This document shows, in pieces, positions 23,298-31,616 of a stretch of 56,587 nucleotides of DNA. The DNA is taken from NCBI GenBank assembly GCA_018711815.1, contig DVHU01000004.1, forward strand, positions 1-56,587, read 5' to 3'. Position 1 is the stretch's first letter; each line of letters begins with the position of its first letter. The notes below the pieces were generated by a model. The model did not search any database. It was not told the DNA's origin and saw only the letters and a program-made list of their open reading frames with translations. The stretch is from Candidatus Egerieimonas intestinavium (GTDB lineage Bacteria > Bacillota > Clostridia > Lachnospirales > Lachnospiraceae). The position numbers and the translations under genes are program-made.

Positions 23298-24296
23298 ATG
23301 GATAGAATTTACAACAACCCGGATTACATGGTTGAGGATATGTTAAAGGGCTTTGTGAAGGCTCACAAGGATCTGGTGGAGACCACCGAAAACGCCAGAG
23401 TGCTGAAATACAAAAATGCTCCCGTGGAAGGCAAGGTAGGCATCGTCACCGGCGGAGGCTCCGGCCACAAGCCCGCCTTCATCGGCTACATCGGCAAGAA
23501 CCTCTGCGACGCAGTGGCCGTGGGAGAAATCTTCTCCTCCCCCACCGCAGCCGCCTTCCTGGACGCCTTTAAGGCCGCCGATTCCGGCAAGGGCGTGGCC
23601 TGCCTGTACGGCAACTACGCCGGGGACAACATGAACGTAAAGATGGCCGTGCGCAAGGCCAAGGCCGCGGGAATCACCGTCAAAACCGTTGTGGCCAACG
23701 ACGACTGCGCTTCCGCTCCCAAGGATGAGCTGGCCAAGCGCCGGGGCGTGGCCGGCGAGGTGCTCATGTGGAAGGTAGGCGGAGCCAAGGCCGCCATGGG
23801 CGCTGACCTGGACGGCGTTATCGCCGCCGCCCAGAAGGCTATCGACAACACCCGTTCCGTGGGCATCGGCACCGCCCCCTGCACCATCGTGGCTGTGGGC
23901 CATCCCAATTTCACCATCGAGGACGGCACCATGGAGGTGGGCATCGGCCACCACGGGGAGCCGGGCATCAAGGTGGAGCCTTTAAAGAGCGCCGACGGTA
24001 TGGCCGAGGAAATGCTGGATATCATCCTTCCCGACCTTCCCTTCGCCGCCGGAGACGAGGTGGTAGTGCTGCTCTCCGGCCTGGGCGCAACCCCGGTGAT
24101 GGAGCAGTATATCGTATACAACAAGGTGGCTGAGATCCTGGAGGAGAAGGGGCTGAAAATCCACAAGGCATACGTGGGCAACTACTTCACCTCCCTGGAG
24201 ATGAAGGGCGTGACCTTAACCCTGATGAAGCTGGACGACGAGCTGAAGGAGTGCATCGACATGCCGGCGGATTCTATGGGACTGAAACAGTTATAA
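23298..24296 (+). CDS. dhaK: DhaK-family dihydroxyacetone-type kinase subunit
   Basis: A 332-residue DhaK1 domain protein. The covalent substrate-binding His lies in GIGHHGEPG, the acid Asp in YAGDNMNVKMA, and the Gly/His loop in GGGSGHKPAF. In usual DhaK that loop reads GSGHEPAH, so Glu-to-Lys and His-to-Phe changes alter the substrate pocket, which hints at a substrate other than dihydroxyacetone. AAAGGAG precedes the ATG; the gap from the fusion gene is 20 bases and the next gene, dhaL, starts 13 bases after the stop. No DhaM phosphotransferase gene is present. Confidence 0.9.
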   Translation: MDRIYNNPDYMVEDMLKGFVKAHKDLVETTENARVLKYKNAPVEGKVGIVTGGGSGHKPAFIGYIGKNLCDAVAVGEIFSSPTAAAFLDAFKAADSGKGVACLYGNYAGDNMNVKMAVRKAKAAGITVKTVVANDDCASAPKDELAKRRGVAGEVLMWKVGGAKAAMGADLDGVIAAAQKAIDNTRSVGIGTAPCTIVAVGHPNFTIEDGTMEVGIGHHGEPGIKVEPLKSADGMAEEMLDIILPDLPFAAGDEVVVLLSGLGATPVMEQYIVYNKVAEILEEKGLKIHKAYVGNYFTSLEMKGVTLTLMKLDDELKECIDMPADSMGLKQL

Positions 24297-24309
24297 TAGG
24301 AGGATTATC

Positions 24310-24951
24310 ATGGCATCATTTAAGAACAGCGAAGCGGGCTCCATCGTCCTGGATCTGATCAAGACCATTCAAACCAACAAGGACTTCTTAAGCGAGGTGG
24401 ACGGAAAGATCGGCGACGGAGACCACGGCATCAACATGAATAAGGGCTTTACCATGACCGAGGATAAGCTGAAGGGCAAAACCTACTCCATGTCCGAGGG
24501 CTTGAGCATCCTGGGAGCCACCCTCCTGGAGGATATCGGCGGCTCCATGGGGCCCCTGTACGGCGTACTCTTTGACGAGATGTCCATGGCCAGCGAGGAG
24601 CACGCGGATGTTGACGCGGAAGTCTTCAAGGCTATGGTGGAGGGGGCTGTGGCCGGTGTTCAGGACATCGGAAACGCCCAGGTGGGGGACAAGACCCTGC
24701 TGGACACCCTGATCCCCGCATCCGAGGCCTACGCCAAGGCTCTGGAGGCGGGCAAGGATTTCTCCGCAGCCCTGGATGACTTCAAGGCTGCCGCCAAGGC
24801 CGGATGGCAGTCCACAGAAAACATGGTAGCCAAGATCGGCCGGGCCAGCCGCCTGGGCGAGCGCAGCCGCGGCGTCCTGGACGCCGGCGCCACCAGCTGC
24901 TACCTGATGATGAACTCTCTGGCAGAGTCCATCCAGAAGCTGATTGGGTAA
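24310..24951 (+). CDS. dhaL: DhaL-family kinase nucleotide-binding subunit
   Basis: A 213-residue all-helical DhaL protein. The two-Mg site is in KIGDGDHGINMNKG, nucleotide contacts in GGSMGPLYGVLF and the tail RASRLGERSRGVLDAGATS. With DhaK it should form a kinase for dihydroxyacetone-like ketoses, that is trioses or ketotetroses such as erythrulose. In PTS-dependent systems DhaL keeps ADP bound and DhaM rephosphorylates it; as no DhaM is visible, ATP use or a distant DhaM must be assumed. Last gene of the operon; the 153-bp hairpin repeat starts 19 bases after the stop and probably ends the transcript. Confidence 0.92.
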   Translation: MASFKNSEAGSIVLDLIKTIQTNKDFLSEVDGKIGDGDHGINMNKGFTMTEDKLKGKTYSMSEGLSILGATLLEDIGGSMGPLYGVLFDEMSMASEEHADVDAEVFKAMVEGAVAGVQDIGNAQVGDKTLLDTLIPASEAYAKALEAGKDFSAALDDFKAAAKAGWQSTENMVAKIGRASRLGERSRGVLDAGATSCYLMMNSLAESIQKLIG

Positions 24952-24970
24952 ATTTACTATAATAACAAAG

Positions 24971-25123
24971 AAGGGGATGTTGCATTATTCGATATTCTCG
25001 TATATTTATGCATTTGTACTCAGCCTGCGCTCACCTTGAGCCTGTAGTCTCAAGGGTGTGCTCGGCAAATTCGCACAAACTGCATAAATATACGGAAAGA
25101 TTCGCTAATTGCAATAGCCCCTT
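24971..25123. repeat. 153-bp hairpin repeat, copy A
   Basis: The two ends (about 48 bases each, AAGGGG...TATATTTATGC and its inverse) are inverted repeats, with a nested stem in the middle (around CCTTGAGCCTGTAGTCTCAAGG). Copy B at 52696-52848 matches its reverse complement at about 142 of 153 bases. It has no coding content and lies between convergent dhaL and uvrA2 genes, where it can fold as a double-ended terminator. It resembles a MITE or REP-type element. Confidence 0.85.
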
Positions 25124-25194
25124 TCTTGCTTTCTCCGAAAATTTCTTCTCTCGCTTGTTGGGACAGCGCAGTCCTTCCGCTAATCAACCTTGAA

Positions 25195-27672
25195 TCACAG
25201 AAACCGCCCGGTGCGGCTCTCTTTCACCTTTTTGATCTCCTCCGGGGTGCCCGCGGCCACGATGGTTCCTCCGGCCTCGCCGCCCCCGGGACCCATGTCA
25301 ATGATATAATCGGCGCTGCGGATCACCTCCAGATCATGCTCGATGACCAGAACCGTGGCTCCCTGATCCAGCAAAGTCTGAAATACCGAAAGGAGTGTCC
25401 GCACATCCAGCGGGTGCAGGCCGATGGTAGGCTCGTCAAAGACAAACACCGCCTCCTCCTGGGCCCTGCCCATCTCGCTGGCCAGCTTCAGCCGCTGGGC
25501 CTCCCCGCCGGAGAGACTGGGCGTCTCCTCCCCCAGGGTCAGGTAGCCAAGCCCCAGATCCTCCAGTACCTGCAGCCGCTGGCTCACCAGCCGCAAATCC
25601 CCGCAGGCCTCCAGAGCCCTGTGCACATCCATGGCCATCAGCTGGGGAAGGGTGTAATCCCGGCCGGATTTGTTCCGGTAGTGTACCCGACCAGCCTCCC
25701 GGCTGTAGCGGGAACCCCGGCACTGGGGGCAGGGAATCTCCACGTCCGGCAAAAACTGTACATCCAGGCTGATAACTCCGGTGCCGTCGCAGACGGGACA
25801 GCGCAGGCGGCCGGTGTTGTAGGAAAAGTCTCCGGCCTTGTACCCCAGAGCCTTGGCCTCCGGGGTCCGGGCAAAGATTTTCCGCAGCTCGTCGTGGACA
25901 TTGGCGTAGGTGGCCACCGTGGAGCGGACATTGATGCCGATGGGCGTGGCGTCCATGAGCTTGACCTGACGGATTCCCGGGGCCTCCGCCTCCCGCACAT
26001 GCTCAGGCAGAGGGCGCCCCTGAATCACTGCCTCAAGCCCCGGAATCAGGCTTTCCAGAACAAGCGTGGTCTTTCCCGAGCCAGAGACCCCGGTAATCAC
26101 CGTCAGCCTCCCCTTGGGGATATCCGCCTGGAGGGGCTTCACCGTATGGATGGCCTCTGTGGACAGGTGGATGCGGCCCAGGGCAAACATTTCTTCCCGG
26201 GGTGTCCGCCGGCGCAGAGCTTCCTGCTTCCGGGAACTCAGGAAGGGACCGATCTTAGATCGGGGATTCTGAGCCAGCTCCCCCACGGAGCCCTGGGCCA
26301 GCACCCTTCCGCCGTCCAGGCCGGCCCCGGGGCCCATCTCGATAATCCAGTCCGCCTCCTTCAAAATCTGGGTGTCGTGATCCACCAGAACCACGGAGTT
26401 GCCGTCGGCCACCAAATCCTTCATAACCGCAATCAGCCCCAGCAGATTTGAAGGATGCAGCCCGATGGAAGGTTCGTCCAGCACATAGAGCACTCCGGTG
26501 GTGCGGTTCCTGACCGCCCGGGCCAGCTGCATCCGCTGGCGCTCCCCGGTGGACAAGGTGGAGGCGGCCCGGTCCAGGGACAGATAGCCCAGCCCCAGAT
26601 CCAGCAGCCGCCGGGCCGCCGACTGGAAGGATTCACAGATTCCCCAGGCCATGGGGCGCATCTCCTCCGGCAGAGATCCCGGAACCCCCTCCACCCACTT
26701 TGCCAGCTTCTCCAGGGGCATCCGGCAGGCCTCGTCCAGGGATATGCCCCGCAGCCGCGGAGCCCGGGCCTCCGGGGAAAGACGGGTTCCGCCGCAGTCC
26801 GGACAGGCCTCCTGCTTCAGGAAACGCTCCACCCGCTTCATGCCCTTCTCATCCTTGACCTTGGCAAGGGCGTTTTCCACCGTGCGCACGGCGCTGTAAT
26901 AGGTAAAATCCAGCTCCGAGGCCACATCGCTGTTCTTAGCCCGGTAGAGAATGTGCTTCTTCTCCGGGGGACCGTCGTAGACAATGGCTCTCTCCCGCTC
27001 CGTCAGCTGGTTAAAGGGCACGTCCGTGCGCACCCCCATCTCCCGGCATACGTCGGTCATCAGGGACCACATTAGGGAATTCCAGGGAGCCACAGCCCCC
27101 TGATCGATGGTCAGGGATTCATCGGGCACCAGCGTATCCCGATCTACCCGGCGCACCACCCCGGTGCCGCCGCAGGCGCGGCAGGCCCCCTGGCTGTTGA
27201 AGGCCAGCTCCTCCGCCGAGGGGCCGTAGAAAGTCTCCCCGCACTGGGGGCAAACCAGCTCCTGCCCAGCAGCCACCGCCAGGGAGGGCGGCACGTAGTG
27301 TCCCCGGGGACACCTGTGACTGGCCAGCCGGGAGTACATCAGCCGCAAGCTGTTCAGAAGCTCCGTGCCAGTGCCGAAGGTGCTGCGGATACCCGGAACC
27401 CCCGGGCGCTGGTGCAGGGCCAGGGCCGCCGGCACATGCAGCACCTCATCCACCTGGGCCTTGGCCGCCTGGGTCATCCGCCGGCGGGTGTAGGTGGAGA
27501 GCGCCTCCAGGTAACGGCGGGAGCCCTCCGCGTACAGCACGCCCAGGGCCAGGGAGGATTTCCCAGACCCGGACACTCCGGCTATCCCCACAATCTTATG
27601 CAGCGGCACATCCACATCCACATTTTTCAGATTGTGCACCCGAGCGCCGCGAATTTCTATTCTGTCTGCCAT
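25195..27672 (-). CDS. UvrA2-type ABC excinuclease paralogue
   Basis: An 825-residue UvrA family ATPase with two ABC modules (Walker A GVSGSGKSS near residue 33 and GVSGSGKTT near 525), signatures LSTGERQRMQLAR and LSGGEAQRLKLASEMG, and zinc fingers CPQCG, CRACG, CPVCDG and CPQCRG. Housekeeping UvrA has about 940 residues; this one lacks most of the UvrB-binding insert, which marks the UvrA2/DrrC-like class linked to resistance to DNA-binding drugs. It stands alone between two sugar operons, with its promoter near 27.7 kb. It is probably an accessory gene beside a separate uvrA elsewhere. Confidence 0.9.
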   Translation of the reverse strand: MADRIEIRGARVHNLKNVDVDVPLHKIVGIAGVSGSGKSSLALGVLYAEGSRRYLEALSTYTRRRMTQAAKAQVDEVLHVPAALALHQRPGVPGIRSTFGTGTELLNSLRLMYSRLASHRCPRGHYVPPSLAVAAGQELVCPQCGETFYGPSAEELAFNSQGACRACGGTGVVRRVDRDTLVPDESLTIDQGAVAPWNSLMWSLMTDVCREMGVRTDVPFNQLTERERAIVYDGPPEKKHILYRAKNSDVASELDFTYYSAVRTVENALAKVKDEKGMKRVERFLKQEACPDCGGTRLSPEARAPRLRGISLDEACRMPLEKLAKWVEGVPGSLPEEMRPMAWGICESFQSAARRLLDLGLGYLSLDRAASTLSTGERQRMQLARAVRNRTTGVLYVLDEPSIGLHPSNLLGLIAVMKDLVADGNSVVLVDHDTQILKEADWIIEMGPGAGLDGGRVLAQGSVGELAQNPRSKIGPFLSSRKQEALRRRTPREEMFALGRIHLSTEAIHTVKPLQADIPKGRLTVITGVSGSGKTTLVLESLIPGLEAVIQGRPLPEHVREAEAPGIRQVKLMDATPIGINVRSTVATYANVHDELRKIFARTPEAKALGYKAGDFSYNTGRLRCPVCDGTGVISLDVQFLPDVEIPCPQCRGSRYSREAGRVHYRNKSGRDYTLPQLMAMDVHRALEACGDLRLVSQRLQVLEDLGLGYLTLGEETPSLSGGEAQRLKLASEMGRAQEEAVFVFDEPTIGLHPLDVRTLLSVFQTLLDQGATVLVIEHDLEVIRSADYIIDMGPGGGEAGGTIVAAGTPEEIKKVKESRTGRFL

Positions 27673-27833
27673 TTTCCCAACCTCTCTCCTGTTTCTTGAG
27701 GCCCTGAAAACCCCTTTTCCTCTATCATAGCACAGTAGCCGCCGGTTTTAAAGAGACGCTCAAAGCCCCAAAGAAAACGGGCAGTGCGATCCGCCCGGAG
27801 CCTTTTTGTTTCAGGAACCCGAAATCGGAAAAA

Positions 27834-27863
27834 AGAGGGCCGCCGCATACGCGGCAGCCCTCT
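27834..27863 (-). terminator. Intrinsic terminator of the sugar ABC operon
   Basis: AGAGGGCCGCCGC (27834-27846) pairs with GCGGCAGCCCTCT (27851-27863), one mismatch, loop ATAC. On the minus strand the stem is followed by TTTTTTCCG. It lies just after the binding-protein gene. Confidence 0.85.
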
Positions 27864-27898
27864 CCCCTCAAAAGCTCGCTATTGTAAGACCAAATTTC

Positions 27899-28975
27899 TT
27901 ACTGCAGGTACTCGTCAACGTTCTCGCTGGTTACCAGAACGAAATCTACCATGATTTCCTTCTCGGCAGGAGCGGAACCGCTGTTGATGCTCTCAACGAT
28001 AGCGTCGATAGCAGCGCCCAGCTGGCCAACGCCATCCTGGTATACGGTAGCGCCCAGCTCGCCGTCCTTGATCATCTGCAGCGGAGTCTGGTTTCCATCA
28101 ACGCCGATACAGAAGATGTCGCTTCTTCCGTTGGAGTTGCAGGCAGTCTGTGCTGCGGAGGACATATCGTCGTTATCGCAAACGATAGCTACCAGCTCGT
28201 CGCCGTACTGAGCCATTGCGTTGGTTGCTGCGTTAGCTGCCAGGTCGCCCTTCCACTGGGTATCCTCGTCAGCTACCATCTCGAACTTCTCATTGGCGCC
28301 CAGGGTGTTGGCGATACCTTCGGTACGCTGAATCTGAGCGGAGTTTCCTAAGATACCATTACAGTGTACATACTTACCGCCGTCCGGGCATTTCTCGATG
28401 ATGTAGTTACCCATCATCTCACCGGCCTGTACGTCGTCAGAACCGCTGTACAGCATAGCCAGGTCGTCGGTGCTGTTGGTCTTGGAGTTAACAACTACTA
28501 CATGGATTCCAGCCTCTGCCATCTGAACAACGGCTGGGTCGGATGCCTCTGCCTCTGCCGGCAGGATGATTACATAGTCACAGCCCTTGGAGATACAGTC
28601 CTGTGCGCAGTTGATCTGAGTCGGTCCGTCGGTGTTTCCATCCAGGATACCGGTCCACTCGTCGATCACGCCCTCGTCTACCAGAGCATCCAGTTTCTGG
28701 GTTCCGGACTCATTGATGGGGCCATGGAAGGGGTCGGTCAGGTTCTTGGAAATGTATCCAACGATGATCTTTCCATCGCCGTTCACATCAGCCTTGAACT
28801 CGCCGTCGCTGGCTGCAGCATCGCTGTCAGCAGCATCGTCTGCCGCTGCGTCGTCTTTTGCTGCGTCATCAGTCTTTGCGGTGTCATCCTTTGCGGCGCT
28901 GTCATCGCTGCTTCCGCAAGCCGTCAGACCAAACACCATCGTCGCTGCCATGAGCATTGCCAACTTTTTCTTCAT
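27899..28975 (-). CDS. Sugar ABC transporter substrate-binding lipoprotein (RbsB-like)
   Basis: A 358-residue type I binding protein. Signal peptide with lipobox LTAC (Cys20), an acidic Asp/Ala-rich linker at 21-57, then a periplasmic-binding fold of the ribose/xylose/galactose group (IIVGYISKNLTDPFHG, DGVGQLGAAIDAIV). In ribose-type proteins a ligand-binding Asp/Arg set lies in the loops after GVDGNQTPLQ. It is the last gene of an operon kinase-ATPase-permease-binding protein and is followed by a terminator. The high Ala/Asp content suggests strong expression. The sugar is unknown. Confidence 0.93.
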   Translation of the reverse strand: MKKKLAMLMAATMVFGLTACGSSDDSAAKDDTAKTDDAAKDDAAADDAADSDAAASDGEFKADVNGDGKIIVGYISKNLTDPFHGPINESGTQKLDALVDEGVIDEWTGILDGNTDGPTQINCAQDCISKGCDYVIILPAEAEASDPAVVQMAEAGIHVVVVNSKTNSTDDLAMLYSGSDDVQAGEMMGNYIIEKCPDGGKYVHCNGILGNSAQIQRTEGIANTLGANEKFEMVADEDTQWKGDLAANAATNAMAQYGDELVAIVCDNDDMSSAAQTACNSNGRSDIFCIGVDGNQTPLQMIKDGELGATVYQDGVGQLGAAIDAIVESINSGSAPAEKEIMVDFVLVTSENVDEYLQ

Positions 28976-29062
28976 TTCTTTTTCCTCCTTTTTTGAGCTT
29001 ATTTCAAAGCTCTGTTTTTTATATCACATTGGCTTTTGGCCAACATGTTTCCTTAAGATAAA

Positions 29063-30043
29063 TTATTTGCGGTTCTTGCCGTTGATGGCCATATCCAGCA
29101 TAACGGTGGCGATGATAACCAGACCACGGATGATGGACTGCCAGTTGGCGTCGATACCGATCATGTTGATACCGTTGTAGATAAATCCTACGATCAGGAT
29201 ACCGATCATTACACCGGGCATGGTAGCGATACCGCCGGCGAAGGAGGTACCTCCGATAACGGCTGCCGCCACGGCGTCGGTCTCATAGCTCACACCGATG
29301 TTGGACTGGCCGGTACCTGTCTTAGCTGCCATAATTACGCCTGCGATACCTGCCAGCAGACCGCTTAAGGTGTGGCAGATGATACGGATCTTCATCTCAT
29401 TTACACCGGAAGCCACTGCCGCGTTGGCATTGCCGCCCACAGCCAAGATGTAACGTCCCAGCTTCATCCAGTGGAACATGATGTACATGAGAATAAACAC
29501 AACGATCAGGGCCAGAATGGGGTAAGGAATCCCCAGGAATTTTCCATAGTACATATTCTTAACGGTGGCGTCAAAGGTGATGGCCCGGCCGCCGCTGATA
29601 ACCTGTGCCGCGCCTCGGATAACCAGCTGCATGGACAGGGTAACCACGAAGGGGAACATGTTAAACTTAGCGATAAAGAATCCGTTGATGAAGCCAAACA
29701 GGGTAGCCATGCCAACTCCCACCAGGACGCCTACGATAACCGGCATTCCGGAGTTGGTGATCACCTGACCCATGATAACGCCCACCAGAGCCAGCTGCGC
29801 GCCTACGGTCAGGTCGATACCGCCGATGGTGATACACAGACACATACCGAAGGCCAGCATACCGTTGATGGATACCTGGGTGATAACGTTAATCAGGTTG
29901 GTTCCGCTTAAAAATCTTGGATTGTAGATGGCGATGGCGATGATCATAACCACCATGATCAGGCTGACGCCGTATTTTCCCATGAGCTGACGGAAGGTTT
30001 CCCGTTCCATCCCCAAAACTTTTTTCTCAGTTTTAACAGCCAT
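29063..30043 (-). CDS. Sugar ABC transporter permease (RbsC-like)
   Basis: A 326-residue integral membrane protein of the BPD_transp_2 family with about ten helices. GGIDLTVGAQLALVGVIMG is the conserved segment after the second helix, and NEMKIRIICHTLSGLLAGIAG contains the ATPase coupling loop. It lies 13 bases after the ATPase gene. One RbsC-type gene fits the ribose model, in which the permease works as a homodimer. The sugar specificity is set by the binding protein. Confidence 0.95.
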   Translation of the reverse strand: MAVKTEKKVLGMERETFRQLMGKYGVSLIMVVMIIAIAIYNPRFLSGTNLINVITQVSINGMLAFGMCLCITIGGIDLTVGAQLALVGVIMGQVITNSGMPVIVGVLVGVGMATLFGFINGFFIAKFNMFPFVVTLSMQLVIRGAAQVISGGRAITFDATVKNMYYGKFLGIPYPILALIVVFILMYIMFHWMKLGRYILAVGGNANAAVASGVNEMKIRIICHTLSGLLAGIAGVIMAAKTGTGQSNIGVSYETDAVAAAVIGGTSFAGGIATMPGVMIGILIVGFIYNGINMIGIDANWQSIIRGLVIIATVMLDMAINGKNRK

Positions 30044-30056
30044 TTTCTATCTCCTC

Positions 30057-31565
30057 CTATTTCTGACCAAACTCTTTTGTCAGGATCACTTCCTGCGTTG
30101 CCGCTCCGCTTAAGATTTCCTGGCGGCTTACCTCTCCGTTCAGCTTACCCTCATGGTAAATCAGAAGCCTGTCGCTCATTCCCATGATCTCAGGAAGCTC
30201 AGAAGAAATCATAATAATAGCCATTCCCTTTGCCGCAAACTCACACATCAGTGAATGAATCTCTGATTTCGCGCCTACGTCCACGCCTCGGGTGGGCTCG
30301 TCCAGAATCAGGACCTTGGGATTTGCCATAATCCACTTGGCAATAACCACCTTCTGCTGATTTCCACCAGACAGGGAGAAGGCGTTGTGCTCGATGCTGG
30401 CTGCCTTTACGGTCAGCTTCTTGGCCACCTCTGCACATTCTCTTTTCTCCCGCTTCTGATTCAGCAGCAGGCCCTTCTGTTTGGCCGGAAGGTTGGGGAG
30501 GGAGATATTCTCCCGAATGGAACGGAACAGGCAGAGACCATAGTTCTTTCTGTCCTCATTAACCATACAGATACCCTTCTTGATGGCATCCTTGGGATTC
30601 TTGATGGTGATTTCCTGTCCCTCCAGATACATCTTGCCGCTGGTGAGCTTGTCCAGTCCGAAGATTGCTCTCATGGTCTCGCTTCGGCCGGAGCCTACCA
30701 GACCGGTGAGTCCCAGGATCTCGCCTTTATGTACCTCGAAGCTGATATCCTCAAAACCTTCTCCTGTGAGGCCTTCCACCTTAAATACGGTCTCGCCGAT
30801 TTCACAGTCAACCTTGGGGAATACATTCTTCACCTGGCGGCCTACCATCATGGAGATCAGCTCATCTCTGGTAACGCCGTCCATGGAACGGGCGCCTACA
30901 TAGGTACCGTCCCGGAATACCGCCACGCTGTCACAGATCTCAAAGATCTCCTCCATACGGTGGGAAATATAGATGATTGCCACACCTCTGGCCTTCAGAT
31001 CCCGGATCGTCTTAAACAGGTGGTTGGTCTCCTCACTGTCCAGAGAGGAGGTGGGCTCGTCCATGATAACCATCCGGGCATCACAGGACACAGCCTTGAT
31101 AATCTCCACCATCTGCATCTGGGCCAGGGTCAGCTTGCCCATCAGCGTTGTGGCCGGATAGGGGAAATCGAACTGGTCCAGGATCTCCTGGGCTCTCTTA
31201 TTCTGTTTTTTCTTGTCCAGAATAATTCCCCGCATGTCTTCCCTGTTCAGGAAAATACTCTCTGCGATTGTCAGATAGGGCTCCGGATTCAGCTCCTGGT
31301 GAATCATGGAAATCCCCGCTTTCATTGCATCCACAGGACCCTTGGCTGAGTACGGCTTTCCGTCAAAAGTCATCGTACCTGTGTCGGGCTGATGAAGGCC
31401 GATCACCGCTTTCATCAGTGTGGATTTTCCTGCGCCGTTTTCGCCCAGCAGTGCGAGAACCTCTCCCTTCTTCACATGGAGCTGGACATCAGAAAGCGCC
31501 TGAGTACCGCCGAATGCTTTGGAAATACCCTCACATTCGAAGATGTACTCATCCTTGTTGTTCAT
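30057..31565 (-). CDS. Sugar ABC transporter ATPase, two-domain (RbsA/MglA-like)
   Basis: A 502-residue protein with two ATPase halves. The first has Walker A GENGAGKSTLM, VVMDEPTSSLD-type Walker B (VIMDEPTSSLD) and a signature LTLAQMQMVEI; the second has GLVGSGRSE in place of a standard Walker A and LSGGNQQKVVIAK, VLILDEPTRGVD. A degenerate second site is typical of monosaccharide importers of this class. I start it at the ATG 31565 (GGGAG five bases upstream) rather than at a TTG at 31577. It lies between the FGGY kinase and the permease. Confidence 0.95.
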   Translation of the reverse strand: MNNKDEYIFECEGISKAFGGTQALSDVQLHVKKGEVLALLGENGAGKSTLMKAVIGLHQPDTGTMTFDGKPYSAKGPVDAMKAGISMIHQELNPEPYLTIAESIFLNREDMRGIILDKKKQNKRAQEILDQFDFPYPATTLMGKLTLAQMQMVEIIKAVSCDARMVIMDEPTSSLDSEETNHLFKTIRDLKARGVAIIYISHRMEEIFEICDSVAVFRDGTYVGARSMDGVTRDELISMMVGRQVKNVFPKVDCEIGETVFKVEGLTGEGFEDISFEVHKGEILGLTGLVGSGRSETMRAIFGLDKLTSGKMYLEGQEITIKNPKDAIKKGICMVNEDRKNYGLCLFRSIRENISLPNLPAKQKGLLLNQKREKRECAEVAKKLTVKAASIEHNAFSLSGGNQQKVVIAKWIMANPKVLILDEPTRGVDVGAKSEIHSLMCEFAAKGMAIIMISSELPEIMGMSDRLLIYHEGKLNGEVSRQEILSGAATQEVILTKEFGQK

Positions 31566-31616
31566 GTTTTCTCCCAACTTTCCTCACCTCTTTGCTTTCT
31601 TAATTCTGGCAGGACC

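Noticed and set aside
24971-25123. Insertion sequence with a transposase
   Set aside because: The 153-bp element has no coding capacity; only a non-autonomous hairpin element is supported.
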